Shown: piece by piece, positions 36,586 through 46,100 of the stretch
How the letters are laid out: the number at the start of each line of letters is the position of its first letter
How positions within the stretch are numbered: the first letter of the stretch is position 1
Assembly: GCF_007845675.1 (NCBI RefSeq)
Contig: NZ_VOBR01000003.1
Location: 310,001-374,000, forward strand
Source: Lentzea tibetensis
GTDB taxonomy: Bacteria; Actinomycetota; Actinomycetes; Mycobacteriales; Pseudonocardiaceae
Direction of reading: 5' to 3'
DNA: 64,000 nucleotides
The notes under the pieces: generated by a model
Seen by the model: the letters and a program-made list of their open reading frames with translations, nothing else
What the model was told of the DNA's origin: nothing
Database searches by the model: none
Translations under genes and position numbers: made by a program

Positions 36586-37587
36586 TCAGGAGATGAGCTG
36601 CTTCTCCAGGTCGGTCAGCACCTCGTTCGCCGCCAGCACGCCGAGCCCGAGGAACCAGGTCTCGTCGAGCACGGGCTTCGCGTGCCCGGCCTTCACCGGC
36701 GGGAGCCCCGCCCACAACTCGCCGGCGAGCACGCTGTTCTGCGCGGTCTTGGTCGCGTCGCCGTAGGTGCCGTACAGCACGAAGTCGGCGGAGGCCTTGC
36801 CGATCTCCTCGGCGCTGACCTGGACCGCGAGGTCGTCCACCTGGGACGCCTGCGGCTGCGGGATCTTCGCGTCGATCAGGATCGTGCCGACGAACGACTT
36901 CCTCGCGTACAGGCGGATCTTGTCCGGCATGAAGCGCAGCATCGTGACGGTCGGGCGGGTGCCCGTCTTCTTCTCGATGGCGTTGCCCACGGACTCGGCG
37001 CGCTTCGTGTACTCGTCGAGCATCTTCGCCGCGTCGGCCTGCTGGTCGAGCGCGGCGGCGTTCAGCAGGAAGTTCTCCTTCCAGGTGTAACCCGGACGCA
37101 CGGAGAACACTGTCGGCGCGATCGCCGACAGCTTCGGGTACTGGGCCTCGGCGCGCAGCTTCGAACCCAGGATCAGGTCCGGCTTCAGCTTGGTGATCGT
37201 CTCGAGGTTGAGGCTGTTGATGCTGCCGACGTTCTCCGGCTGACCGGCCTTGTCACCGACGTACGCGGGCATCGTCGGCGAACCGTCGGTGTACGCGATG
37301 CCGACCGGCTTCACGCCCAGCGCCACCACGTTGTCCAGCTCACCGGTGTCGAGGACGATCACCCGCTCGGGCTTCTTCTCGAGCTTCGTCTCGCCCAGCG
37401 CGTGCTTGATCGTGCGCGGGAACTCACCGGGCTTGGCGTTCGTGCCGAAGCCTTCGCTCAGCTCGCCCGCCTTGCCGAAGTCCGAACCGCCCTGCGCCAC
37501 AGCTGGTTTGTCCGCCGGTGCGCTCTGGGTGCAGGCGGTCAGCGCGAACGCGGTCAGCACCGCGAGCGCCGTTGCTCTCTTCGACAC
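36586..37587 (-). CDS. Iron-siderophore ABC transporter substrate-binding lipoprotein
   Basis: The GTG at 37587 (nine bases after GGAGG) gives 333 residues. The lipoprotein signal ends LTAFALTAC. The periplasmic-binding (FecB/class III) fold is shown by PERVIVLDTGELDNVVALGVKPVG, ETITKLKPDLILGSKLR, IAPTVFSVRPGYTWKENF and the C-terminal VLDETWFLGLGVLAANEVL. Class III binding proteins capture ferric siderophores for an ABC importer. No permease or ATPase gene is adjacent, so this is an orphan component. It is divergent from dhaK. A TTAGG/CCTAA inverted repeat lies 43-56 bases upstream of the start. Confidence 0.9.
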   Translation of the reverse strand: MSKRATALAVLTAFALTACTQSAPADKPAVAQGGSDFGKAGELSEGFGTNAKPGEFPRTIKHALGETKLEKKPERVIVLDTGELDNVVALGVKPVGIAYTDGSPTMPAYVGDKAGQPENVGSINSLNLETITKLKPDLILGSKLRAEAQYPKLSAIAPTVFSVRPGYTWKENFLLNAAALDQQADAAKMLDEYTKRAESVGNAIEKKTGTRPTVTMLRFMPDKIRLYARKSFVGTILIDAKIPQPQASQVDDLAVQVSAEEIGKASADFVLYGTYGDATKTAQNSVLAGELWAGLPPVKAGHAKPVLDETWFLGLGVLAANEVLTDLEKQLIS

Positions 37588-37629
37588 GACGTGCGTCCTC
37601 CACAACTCAAGGTGATCTACCTGGACTTA

Positions 37630-37643
37630 TTAGGGCGGCCTAA
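37630..37643. promoter_or_regulatory. Iron-box-like inverted repeat
   Basis: TTAGG-GCGG-CCTAA is a perfect inverted repeat of half-sites used by DtxR/IdeR/DmdR repressors, but the spacing is 4 bases where canonical boxes have 9. It is located before the siderophore-binding lipoprotein, whose family is normally iron-repressed. Confidence 0.35.
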
Positions 37644-37728
37644 CTGTAGCTGAGGCCTTTCGCCGGTTCCGCATGCCAGACCGCAGGAGTAGTAAGGAAC
37701 ACGCGATCAGCGTCGATCGGAGGACATG

Positions 37729-38730
<1,002 letters not shown>

Positions 38731-38731
38731 G

Positions 38732-39373
38732 GTGACGTGCACTGCTGAAGGCGTCGTCTCGGCGCTGCGAGCCGCGGTCGCGGTCGTCATCGCCCACCGC
38801 GACGAGCTGGTCCGGCTGGACCGGGAGATCGGCGACGGCGATCACGGCGAGAACATGCGCCGCGGGTTCACCGCACTGCTGTCCAGGTTGGACAGTGAGC
38901 CGCCCGCGACACCGGGCAGCGCGCTCAAGCTCGTCGCGACCACGCTGATCTCGACCGTCGGCGGCGCGGCAGGTCCCTTGTACGGCACGGCTTTCCTGCG
39001 CGCGGCCAGCGCGGTCGGCGACGCGACGGCGCTGGACGGCCCCGCGGTCGCCAAGGCGCTGCGCGGCGCGCTCGACGGCGTGGTGGCGCGCGGCAAGGCC
39101 GAGGTCGGCGACAAGACGATGGTCGACGCGCTGACGCCGGCGGTGGCGGCCGCGGAAGCGGCGGGCGACGACATGGTCGCCGTGCTCGTGGCCGCCGCGG
39201 ACGCGGCCGACGCCGGTGCCGAGTCGACGGTGCCGCTCGTCGCGCGCAAGGGACGCGCGTCCTACCTCGGCGAGCGCAGCGCCGACCACCTCGACCCCGG
39301 TGCGCGCTCGACCGCGTTGCTGCTGCGGGCGTTCGCCGACGCGGCCCAGTCCGACGAGCGGGCCCAGCGGTGA
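38732..39373 (+). CDS. dhaL: Dihydroxyacetone kinase ADP-binding subunit DhaL
   Basis: The 213-residue protein has the DREIGDGDHGENMRRGF motif (Asp and His residues that bind Mg-ADP) and GGAAGPLYGTAFLRAA. In the PTS type, ADP stays bound as a cofactor and is rephosphorylated by DhaM. It starts one base after the dhaK stop. Length is normal for the family. Confidence 0.95.
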   Translation: MTCTAEGVVSALRAAVAVVIAHRDELVRLDREIGDGDHGENMRRGFTALLSRLDSEPPATPGSALKLVATTLISTVGGAAGPLYGTAFLRAASAVGDATALDGPAVAKALRGALDGVVARGKAEVGDKTMVDALTPAVAAAEAAGDDMVAVLVAAADAADAGAESTVPLVARKGRASYLGERSADHLDPGARSTALLLRAFADAAQSDERAQR

Positions 39374-40083
39374 GGCCGGTCGACGAGCCCAAAGTGGGCC
39401 TGGTCGTCGTGTCGCACAGCGAGATGCTCGCGAGCGGCATCGCCGAGCTGGCCGCGCAGATGGCGCCGCACGTCGCCGTGCTGCCCGTCGGCGGGACGCC
39501 CGACGGCGGGCTCGGGACCGACTACGAGTCGGTGTGCGGAGCACTGGTCGGCGCGGACTCGGGCGCGGGCGTCGTCGTCCTCTACGACCTGGGCAGCGCC
39601 AAGATGACCGCCGAGATGGCGGTCGAGTCCGCGGACGACGCCGCGCGCTACGCCGTCGTCGACGCCCCGCTCGTCGAGGGCGCCGTGGCCGCCGCCGTCG
39701 CCGCACAGGGCGGGGCGCGACTCCGCGACGTGGCCGCGGCGGCGGAAGGGGCGTCCGGTGAGGCGCCGGTGCGCGCGTCCGCCGCACCTGCGCGCCGGTC
39801 GCTGCACCTCGTCACGGACCCGGTGAGCGTCGAGATCGAGCTGAACAACGACGTGGGCCTGCACGCGCGTCCCGCCGCGCTGCTGGCCCGCACCGTCGCC
39901 GAGCTCGACGCGGATGTCGTTGTCCGGTACGGGGAGTCGGAGGCGAGCGCGGCGAGCGTGCTGGCGCTCATGGGACTCGGCGCGCCCGGCGGCGGGTCGG
40001 TCGAGGTCATCGCGACCGGCAAGGACGCGCGCGAGGCCGTTCGGCGCATCGAGGAACTAGCTGAAAGGGGGTTCGACGACTAG
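39370..40083 (+). CDS. dhaM: PTS phosphocarrier DhaM (EIIA-Man + HPr)
   Basis: The GTG at 39370 overlaps the dhaL stop by four bases. The first domain (residues about 5-130) is EIIA-mannose-like with VGLVVVSHSEM (phospho-His) and YDLGSAKM. After a linker the second domain (about 152-235) is HPr-like with NNDVGLHARPAALLA (His). The EI-like third domain of E. coli DhaM is missing, so phosphoryl transfer must come from a general PTS Enzyme I encoded elsewhere. The operon suggests dihydroxyacetone or glycerol catabolism. Confidence 0.94.
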   Translation: MRPVDEPKVGLVVVSHSEMLASGIAELAAQMAPHVAVLPVGGTPDGGLGTDYESVCGALVGADSGAGVVVLYDLGSAKMTAEMAVESADDAARYAVVDAPLVEGAVAAAVAAQGGARLRDVAAAAEGASGEAPVRASAAPARRSLHLVTDPVSVEIELNNDVGLHARPAALLARTVAELDADVVVRYGESEASAASVLALMGLGAPGGGSVEVIATGKDAREAVRRIEELAERGFDD

Positions 40084-40117
40084 TACCGTGTCTGATGCCG
40101 CTCCTCCGGAGACGGCG

Positions 40118-40215
40118 GCGAGGTCGCCCGGAAGTCGGCCATCCGAGCCCGGTTTTCGCCGCCTCCGCAAGCTCCGGCGTCGAAAAGCGGACTCGGATGG
40201 CCGACGCGACCTCGC
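40118..40215. repeat. 98-bp imperfect inverted repeat (long stem-loop)
   Basis: Left arms GCGAGGTCGC (40118-40127) and GTCGGCCATCCGAG (40134-40147) pair with right arms CTCGGATGGCCGAC (40192-40205) and GCGACCTCGC (40206-40215). These make 24 exact pairs with one 6-base bulge. The interior has a further TTTTCGCCG / CGGCG-TCG-AAAA stem. It lies between dhaM and the dehydrogenase gene and has no coding character. It could be a dhaM terminator, a structured RNA or a small inverted element. Confidence 0.7.
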
Positions 40216-40315
40216 ATAGGTGCGAGTGGTGGACACTGAACCGGTCACTTGCTCGATCCGGATGGCGAAGCTCACGGACGTTTCCGCACGTGAGCGTGGC
40301 ATAGTCGCCCGCAAG

Positions 40316-40329
40316 TTACCGATAGGTAG
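40316..40329. promoter_or_regulatory. Putative operator upstream of 3-hydroxyacyl-CoA dehydrogenase
   Basis: TTACCGATAGGTAG fits the NTAC-N6-GTAN pattern shared with the sites before meaA, ccr and the thiolase gene. It lies 27 bases before the start codon. Confidence 0.4.
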
Positions 40330-40356
40330 CTCACGCTTAACCCGTGGAGGTAGGCA

Positions 40357-42132
40357 GTGGCGCGCGAATTCAACACCGTCGGGGTGGTTGGTCTCGGGAC
40401 GATGGGTGCGGGCATCGCCGAGGTACTCGCGCGCACCGGGCTGACCGTGAAGGTGGTCGACATCGACGACGCGGGTCTCGCCCGCGGTCTCGGGCACCTC
40501 CAGCACTCGACGGAGCGCGCCGTCGCCCGCGGCAAGCTCGACGCCGCCGCGAAGGCCGAGCTGCTGGGCCGGATCAGCACCAGCACGTCAATCGCCGACC
40601 TCGCCGACTGCGACCTCGTCATCGAGGCCATTCCCGAGCACGTCGAGCTCAAGTCGCGCCTGTTCGCCGAGATCGACAAGATCCTCGGCCCGGACGCGAT
40701 CCTCGCATCGAACACGTCGTCGCTGTCGATCACCGAGATCGGCGTCCACACCGGACGCCCCGGCAAGGTCGTCGGCCTGCACTTCTTCAACCCGACGCAG
40801 GTGCTCAAGCTCGTCGAGGTCGTCCGCACGGTCGTCACCGAGCCGGACGTGATCACCGACGTCGTGGCGTTCGTCGAGCGGCTCGGCAAGTCGCCCGTCG
40901 TGATCGGCGACCGCGCGGGCTTCATCGCGAACGCCCTGCTCTTCCCGTATCTCAACCACGCGGTGAAGATGCTCGAGGCGCGCTACGCCACGCGCGAGGA
41001 CCTGGACGCCGCCATGCGCTACGGCTGCGGCTACCCGATGGGCCCGCTCGCGCTGCTCGACCTGATCGGGCTGGACACCGCGTACGAGATCCTCGACACG
41101 ATGTACCACCAGTCCCGCAACCGCCTGCACGCTCCGGCGCCGCTGCTCAAGCAGATGATCACCGCCGGTCTGCTCGGCAGGAAGACCGGCCGCGGCTTCT
41201 ACACCTACGACGGCCCGGACTCGCCGAACGTCGTCGCGGACACCCAGACCCCGGTCTCGTCCGAGGAGGGTGTGCAGGCCCGCGACGTGCAGCGGGTCGG
41301 CGTGATCGGCACCGGCACCATGGCGACCGGCATCGTCGAGGTGTTCGCGAAGCGGGGCTACGACGTCGTCCTGCGCGCCCGCAGCCTGGAGAAGGCCGAG
41401 GGCGCGCTGGCGAAGGTCCGCAAGTCGCTGGACCGCGCGGTGTCGAAGGGCAAGCTCTCCGAGGCCGACCGCGACGCGACGCTGGCGCGCATCAGCCCGG
41501 CCGTCGAGTTCGTCGAGCTCGCCGACTGCGACCTCGTCGTCGAGGCCGTCGCCGAGGAGCTGGCGATCAAGAAGGAGGTCTTCGCGGCGCTCGACGAGGT
41601 GTGCAAGCCCGGTGCCGTGCTCGCGACGACGACGTCCTCGCTGCCGGTCATCGAGTGCGCCGCTGCGACGTCGCGCCCCGGTGACGTGGTCGGCCTGCAC
41701 TTCTTCAACCCGGCGCAGGTGATGAAGCTCGTCGAGATCGTCGAGACCATCTCCACCGGCGCCGACGTCGTCGCGACCGCCCGCAAGATCTGCCTCGACC
41801 TCGGCAAGGTGCCGGTGCACTGCGGCGACGTCGCCGGGTTCATCGTGAACGCGCTGCTCTTCCCGTACCTCAACGACGCGGTGAAGATGCTGGAGGCGCA
41901 CTACGCCGAGGCCGACGACATCGACAACGCCATGAAGGTCGGCTGCGGCCTGCCGATGGGCCCGTTCGAGCTGCTGGACGTCGTGGGCCTGGACGTGTCG
42001 CTGGCGATCGAGCGGACGCTGTACCTGGAGTTCCGCGAGCCCGGCTTCTCGCCGGCGCCGCTGCTGGAGCACCTCGTGACGGCGGGCCGCCTCGGCAGGA
42101 AGACCGGCAAGGGTTTCCGCGACTACTCGTGA
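40357..42132 (+). CDS. 3-hydroxyacyl-CoA dehydrogenase, internally duplicated
   Basis: This 591-residue protein is a tandem of two full 3HCDH units (about residues 6-290 and 310-591). Each begins with a Rossmann motif (VGVVGLGTMGAGIAEV; VGVIGTGTMATGIVEV) and has VVGLHFFNP with the catalytic His, then a C-terminal domain ending GLLGRKTGRGFYTY or RLGRKTGKGFRDY. The halves differ at many positions, so it is an old duplication. The enzyme interconverts 3-hydroxyacyl- and 3-ketoacyl-CoA; with the thiolase and Ccr it could supply the C4 intermediates of the ethylmalonyl-CoA pathway. GGAGG precedes the GTG start by six bases. Confidence 0.93.
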   Translation: MAREFNTVGVVGLGTMGAGIAEVLARTGLTVKVVDIDDAGLARGLGHLQHSTERAVARGKLDAAAKAELLGRISTSTSIADLADCDLVIEAIPEHVELKSRLFAEIDKILGPDAILASNTSSLSITEIGVHTGRPGKVVGLHFFNPTQVLKLVEVVRTVVTEPDVITDVVAFVERLGKSPVVIGDRAGFIANALLFPYLNHAVKMLEARYATREDLDAAMRYGCGYPMGPLALLDLIGLDTAYEILDTMYHQSRNRLHAPAPLLKQMITAGLLGRKTGRGFYTYDGPDSPNVVADTQTPVSSEEGVQARDVQRVGVIGTGTMATGIVEVFAKRGYDVVLRARSLEKAEGALAKVRKSLDRAVSKGKLSEADRDATLARISPAVEFVELADCDLVVEAVAEELAIKKEVFAALDEVCKPGAVLATTTSSLPVIECAAATSRPGDVVGLHFFNPAQVMKLVEIVETISTGADVVATARKICLDLGKVPVHCGDVAGFIVNALLFPYLNDAVKMLEAHYAEADDIDNAMKVGCGLPMGPFELLDVVGLDVSLAIERTLYLEFREPGFSPAPLLEHLVTAGRLGRKTGKGFRDYS

Positions 42133-42182
42133 CGTCCGCACCCGGCCTGCGCGGCCGGGGTCTCGTTTGGCAGAGTGGTCCT

Positions 42183-42758
42183 ATGCGGCTAGTCCTCTCG
42201 GCAGTGCTGTTGTTGCTCGTTTCGGGCTGCTCGTACGCGGTGCAGGGCCAGCCGGTGACCCCCGGCGTGCTCGACGTCGAGCCGCCGTTCTCGAGCGAGC
42301 GACCGACGCCGCCGTCCGGCTCCGAGGACCCCTCGGCGCCGATCGACGGTGAGGCGGGCCGGGTGTGCTCCGTGCTGACGTGGAAGGACCTGCCGTACCC
42401 GAACACGGATCCGGCAGGCCCCGCCACGCAGATCAACTACGACAGCACGTTCGACGAGTCGTGCAAGTGGCAGACCAAGACCGGCACGACCGAGGTCGGT
42501 GTCTCGCTGCGCTTCCGCGAGGCCAAGTCGATCACGCTGGAGAAGACGTCCGGCACGTTCGACGTGAAGGGCCGGACGGTCACCTACTTCGACCGCACCG
42601 ACGATCCGGACGTGCAACCGTCGTGCGTGCTCGTCATGGACTACGCGGGTGGCGGGCTCGGGATCATCGTCATCGACGGCTCCGACAAGTTCGGCTCCAT
42701 CTGCGACCAGGGCAAGCACGTCGCCGAGGTCATGATGAACAAGGAACCGGCGAACTAG
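42183..42758 (+). CDS. DUF3558 lipoprotein
   Basis: The 191-residue protein has a lipoprotein signal with LLLLVSGC, a Pro/Ser-rich linker to residue 55, then the DUF3558 domain: GRVCSVLTWKDLPYP, DESCKWQTK, PSCVLVMDYAGGGL and ICDQGKHVAEVMMNK. It is the third DUF3558 lipoprotein in the window. It follows the dehydrogenase gene by 50 bp on the same strand but is probably unrelated in function. Its 3' end overlaps the convergent FmdB-like gene by four bases. Confidence 0.86.
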   Translation: MRLVLSAVLLLLVSGCSYAVQGQPVTPGVLDVEPPFSSERPTPPSGSEDPSAPIDGEAGRVCSVLTWKDLPYPNTDPAGPATQINYDSTFDESCKWQTKTGTTEVGVSLRFREAKSITLEKTSGTFDVKGRTVTYFDRTDDPDVQPSCVLVMDYAGGGLGIIVIDGSDKFGSICDQGKHVAEVMMNKEPAN

Positions 42759-42955
42759 CCGCAGCAGCCGCCACCGCAGCAACCGCCGCCGCCTGACGGC
42801 GCCGCTGCCGTGCCCCCGATACCGGCCATGGACAGCAGCTTCACCGTGTCGTCGTGACCCGCCGGACACGGCGCGGGCTCGGACGACGCGCTCATCGGCC
42901 GGTTGACCTCGAAGGTGGACTCGCAGGACCGGCAGCGGAACTCGTACATCGGCAC
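42755..42955 (-). CDS. FmdB-family zinc-ribbon protein
   Basis: From GTG 42955 the product begins MPMYEFRCRSCESTFEV, the standard FmdB N-terminus, with CxxC at residues 8-11 and a second Cys in PCPAGHDD. The tail is Gly/Cys rich (GGGGCCGGGCCG). The second knuckle CPAGH differs from the usual CPxC, but the downstream Cys pairs could complete the site. FmdB proteins are small and of unknown regulatory role. It is about 66 residues long. Confidence 0.85.
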   Translation of the reverse strand: MPMYEFRCRSCESTFEVNRPMSASSEPAPCPAGHDDTVKLLSMAGIGGTAAAPSGGGGCCGGGCCG

Positions 42956-42997
42956 GGCCACATTGTGCCTGACCGGGCGTTGTTACCGTGGTACACC

Positions 42998-43291
42998 GTG
43001 CCTCGCCGGAACCAGCCCAAACGCGACCAACCACGTGCCCTCGGCGGCGGCACCGGCTGGGCGCGCGCCGAGAACGCGCCTGACGGCGAGTGGCTCGTGC
43101 GCAACGTCCCCGGCGACCAGACCACCAAGACGTACCGCTGCCCCGGCTGCGACCACGAGATCAGGCCCGGCACCCCGCACGTGGTCGCCTGGCCGGCCAA
43201 CGACTACGGCACCGTCGACGAACGCAGGCACTGGCACCAGGGCTGCTGGGGATCGCGAGGGCGGCGAGGTCCTACTGCACGCCGATGGTGA
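42998..43291 (+). CDS. Conserved actinobacterial small zinc-binding protein
   Basis: From GTG 42998 the 97-residue protein starts MPRRNQPKRDQP, has GEWLVRNVPGDQTTKTYRCPGCDHEI (CxxC), then HVVAWPAND and RRHWHQGCWGSRGRR (His/Cys). This is a widespread small actinobacterial family, often misleadingly labelled ATP/GTP-binding. The CxxC plus HxxC cluster suggests zinc. It is divergent from the FmdB-like gene and overlaps the convergent phosphatase gene by 20 bases. Confidence 0.8.
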   Translation: MPRRNQPKRDQPRALGGGTGWARAENAPDGEWLVRNVPGDQTTKTYRCPGCDHEIRPGTPHVVAWPANDYGTVDERRHWHQGCWGSRGRRGPTARRW

Positions 43292-43808
43292 CCCGGTAGA
43301 TCGCGGGCATCGGCATGGCGCGGGAGAACGGCCAGTCGACGTCGTGTCCGAGAGCGGCCAGCGCACGGGACACAAAGGTGCCGTGACTGCCGATCAGCAC
43401 CGTGCGGCCGGGGTGCTCGCGTTCGATGCGGCGCAGCGCGGCCAGCGCTCGAGCGCTGAGCTCGTCGAGACTCTCCCCGCCGCCCGCGCGGCCGGCCGGG
43501 TCCGCCCAGGCACGGGCGTAGTCGTCCGCGTAGTCGTCGCTCGGGACCAGGCCGGAGTCCCACTCGCGCAGCTCGTGCCGCGTGATCACCGGGAGGCCCA
43601 GGTGGTCTGCGGTGGGCTGGACGGTCTGGATCGCGCGCCGGAGCGGACTGGACAGCACGGCGGCCGGATTCAGTGCCGCCAGCTCCGGGACCAGCGCTCG
43701 TGCGGCAGCCTCACCCGCTGACGTGAGCGGGCGGTCCGGGTCGTCGGGCACACCGGAGCGAGGCGGGACCGACTGAGCGTGGCGAATCAGGACGAGTGCG
43801 GCCGACAC
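43272..43808 (-). CDS. Histidine phosphatase (phosphoglycerate mutase superfamily)
   Basis: The 178-residue protein shows VLIRHAQSVPP (RHG-type motif with catalytic His), SSPLRRAIQT, and a second catalytic His in VLIGSHGTFVSRAL. The acidic general acid lies in HELREWDSG. Members remove phosphate from sugars, nucleotides or phosphoproteins. The substrate is not evident. It lies 17 bp downstream of the AraC-type gene on the same strand. Confidence 0.9.
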   Translation of the reverse strand: MSAALVLIRHAQSVPPRSGVPDDPDRPLTSAGEAAARALVPELAALNPAAVLSSPLRRAIQTVQPTADHLGLPVITRHELREWDSGLVPSDDYADDYARAWADPAGRAGGGESLDELSARALAALRRIEREHPGRTVLIGSHGTFVSRALAALGHDVDWPFSRAMPMPAIYRVTIGVQ

Positions 43809-43825
43809 CCGTCCTGACTACCAGA

Positions 43826-44692
43826 TCAGGTGCGTTCGACGCGGATCCAGAGCTCCGCGTCCGCCTGCTTGCCATCCGGAGACAGCCGCGTGCGCAGGAT
43901 CTCCGGGCCGGGCGCGCTCCGGTACGGGTTCGACGGGAACCACTGCGTGAACACGTCCCGCCACATGTACTGCAGCGCCAACGGGAACTCACCGGAGCTC
44001 TCGAACACCGCCCACGAGCCCGCCGGGACCTCCACCACGTCCAGGTCCGGCACCTGCTCGTTCGTGCTGTTCGTGACGACGCCGTGGAAGTAGTCGAGCT
44101 CGGTGCCCTCCGCCCTGCTCTCCGCCAGGTTGTCGCTCACCTGGACGATGCCCCTCGGCTCCTGGTCGGACAGTTCTTCCAAGCGCCGCAACGTTTCCGG
44201 CTCGATGGCGCGCACGAACTCGACGATCGCCGGGTTCATGCCCTCGTGCACCAACGGCACTCGCTTCTTCAGCCCCACGAGGTTGAAGCTGTCCTTCTCC
44301 ACGATCCGGTATCGCATGCTGTTGCTCCCTTCGACGATGAGACGGAAGGACATCCGGGGCTGGGAACGCAGTGCCGCACCTGTCTGCCGCGCTTCGCCAG
44401 GGCCCACGCCGTGCACCGCTTTGAACGCCCGCGCGAACGCCTCGCCCGAGCCGTAGCCGTAGCGGGTTGCGATGTCGAGCAGCGTTTGCTCGTTGGCGAG
44501 CACCTCCGCGCCGGCGACCGTCAGTCGTCTGCGGCGGATGTACTCCGACAGCGGGATGCCCGCCAGCGCGGAGAACATCCGTCGGAAGTGGTACTCCGAC
44601 GTCATCGCTATCCGTGCCAGCTCGGCCACCTCGATGTGGTGGTCGAGGTGTTGCTCGATGTGGTCCATGGCCTGGTTCAGGCGATCCAGCAC
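43826..44692 (-). CDS. AraC regulator with GyrI-like effector domain
   Basis: The GTG at 44692 follows GGAAGGGGG. Residues 1-105 form the AraC DNA-binding domain (VAELARIAMTSEYHFRRMFSALAGIPLSEYIRRRRL pattern; ATRYGYGSGEAFARAFKAVHGVGP). Residues about 125-288 form a GyrI/AraC_E_bind domain starting YRIVEKDSFNLVGLKKRV, with EVPAGSWAVFESSG and RTRLSPDGKQADAELWIRV. The layout with N-terminal DNA-binding is that of the MarA/Rob-SbmC type, which often responds to drugs. It is followed by the histidine phosphatase. Confidence 0.92.
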   Translation of the reverse strand: MLDRLNQAMDHIEQHLDHHIEVAELARIAMTSEYHFRRMFSALAGIPLSEYIRRRRLTVAGAEVLANEQTLLDIATRYGYGSGEAFARAFKAVHGVGPGEARQTGAALRSQPRMSFRLIVEGSNSMRYRIVEKDSFNLVGLKKRVPLVHEGMNPAIVEFVRAIEPETLRRLEELSDQEPRGIVQVSDNLAESRAEGTELDYFHGVVTNSTNEQVPDLDVVEVPAGSWAVFESSGEFPLALQYMWRDVFTQWFPSNPYRSAPGPEILRTRLSPDGKQADAELWIRVERT

Positions 44693-45446
44693 TTCAGCCC
44701 CCTTCCTTCCTGATCACCACGCTAGGAGTTCGTAGGTTTGTCGGCCCGACATCCTGTGCCCGTCGCTGTCGGGTCCGTTTTTGTCGGGGGTCGTCGTTAT
44801 GGTCGAGGGGCGCGGTCGGCATGGAGGAAACCAGCACTGAAGTACGCCGGCCTCCCTGGTTTTGTCCGGGGGTGGTTGCGGGGGTTGGTCCCGTGGCCCA
44901 ACCGACGATCAGGCTTGCTGAGGGGCAACTACGTGGCCTGTCAACGCCGACCGCGCACCCCCGGCTTCGCGGTGTTGGCGGCCGCCGGTTGACGTCGGGG
45001 GCGGGGAGCCTGCCGTCCGGAGCACATTGCTCAGTGCGACGCAGGCTGAAGGTATACGTCGTGTCGGGCGATGCCCGTGACCCTGCGATCAGAGGCAGTT
45101 GTCAGCTCCTTGGCGGTCGTGAGTGTGTTGCAGCGGCTGGGAGCTGACGGTCCGAAGGGTGCTCGGTTGGCGGGGAGCGGGTGCCTCGGGGCCGAGCCGC
45201 GGCGGGCTGCGTGGCGGCTGTGGCGAGTGCGCAGGGCGGGCACCGCGTTTGTGCGAGTGGTGCCCACCTTGGCACGCAGGGGACAGCGCGCTTGCGCGCG
45301 TGGTGGGCACCATGTCGTCGGTGGCTGGTGCGGTGGCTGACGCGCTGGGTGATGGGGCTCTGGTTCCGCTGATGGGTGGTGTCCGGCGCGCGCCGCATTC
45401 GCGCGCGCGGGTGGTGCTTGGCGCAGGGGCTGACGCGTTCGCTCGG

Positions 45447-45476
45447 GGCTGAGGCTGAGGCTGAGGCTGAGGCTGA
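45447..45476. repeat. GGCTGA hexanucleotide repeat, five units
   Basis: Five perfect tandem GGCTGA units lie inside the gene-free region. On the opposite strand they would read as alternating Ser-Leu. They are a classic slippage-prone microsatellite and a likely site of strain variation. Confidence 0.9.
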
Positions 45477-45846
45477 GCGCTGGGGCCTTGGTGCCGGTAG
45501 TGCGCCGTGGCTGGCGGGTGCCGCGTTCGTGCGCGGGTGCAGCTCCTGCGTGGTGCGCAGCGTCGGCGCGTTCGTTTGGTCGCTGGTGGCCGGGGAGTCG
45601 GCGCTGGGTGTCCGGCGCGCCGCTCGCGCGCGGGTGGTGCTTGGTGCAGGCGCTGACCCGTTGGCTCAGGCGTTGAGATGTGGCACCTAGCCGGCCTGGG
45701 TGGTGTGGCTTGGCGCCGATATGTGCGGCGGTCGGTGGGCGCGGCGCTTGATCGGCATACGCGGGGTACCTCGATGTCGGTGGCCCGCAGTGGCCGACAG
45801 GAGCCATGGCCGCCCGTTCGCGCGCATGGCGCGGTCGTCGGCCGGT

Positions 45847-46100
45847 GCTGCGTGAGCGCACGTGTGGCGCGGTGGCCGACAGGTGCCGTGGCTGCTGCGT
45901 CGGCGCGCATGGTGCGGTGGCCGCGGATGTGGCTGTGACGGTGGCCGTAGCGGTGGCCGACAGTGCCGTGGTCGCCCTGTTCGCGCGCGTGGCGCGGTCG
46001 TCGGCCGGTGCTGTGGGGGCTGCGTGAGCGCACGTGTGGCGCGGTGGCCGACAGGTGCCGTGGCTGCTGCGTCGGCGCGCATGGTGCGGTGGCCGCGGAT
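45847..46100. repeat. 82-bp exact direct repeat, two copies
   Basis: Positions 45847-45928 and 46019-46100 appear identical, beginning GCTGCGTGAGCGCACG and ending GGTGGCCGCGGAT. The copies are 172 bp apart. Flanking sequence (TCGCGCGC.TGGCGCGGTCGTCGGCCGGTG split) is also duplicated with an indel of about 10 bp, so the true unit is about 120-170 bp. Confidence 0.85.

Noticed and set aside
40357-42132. Assembly duplication of the dehydrogenase domain
   Set aside because: The two halves differ throughout, and both carry normal reading frames, so it is a genuine gene duplication.
44738-45147. Overlapping plus-strand frames (for example from ATG 44821) after the AraC gene
   Set aside because: They overlap in different frames, third-position GC is not high and no known family is visible.
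45447-46100. Possible CRISPR or transposon-end array
   Set aside because: Repeats are adjacent or overlapping without uniform spacers and no cas genes or transposase are near.
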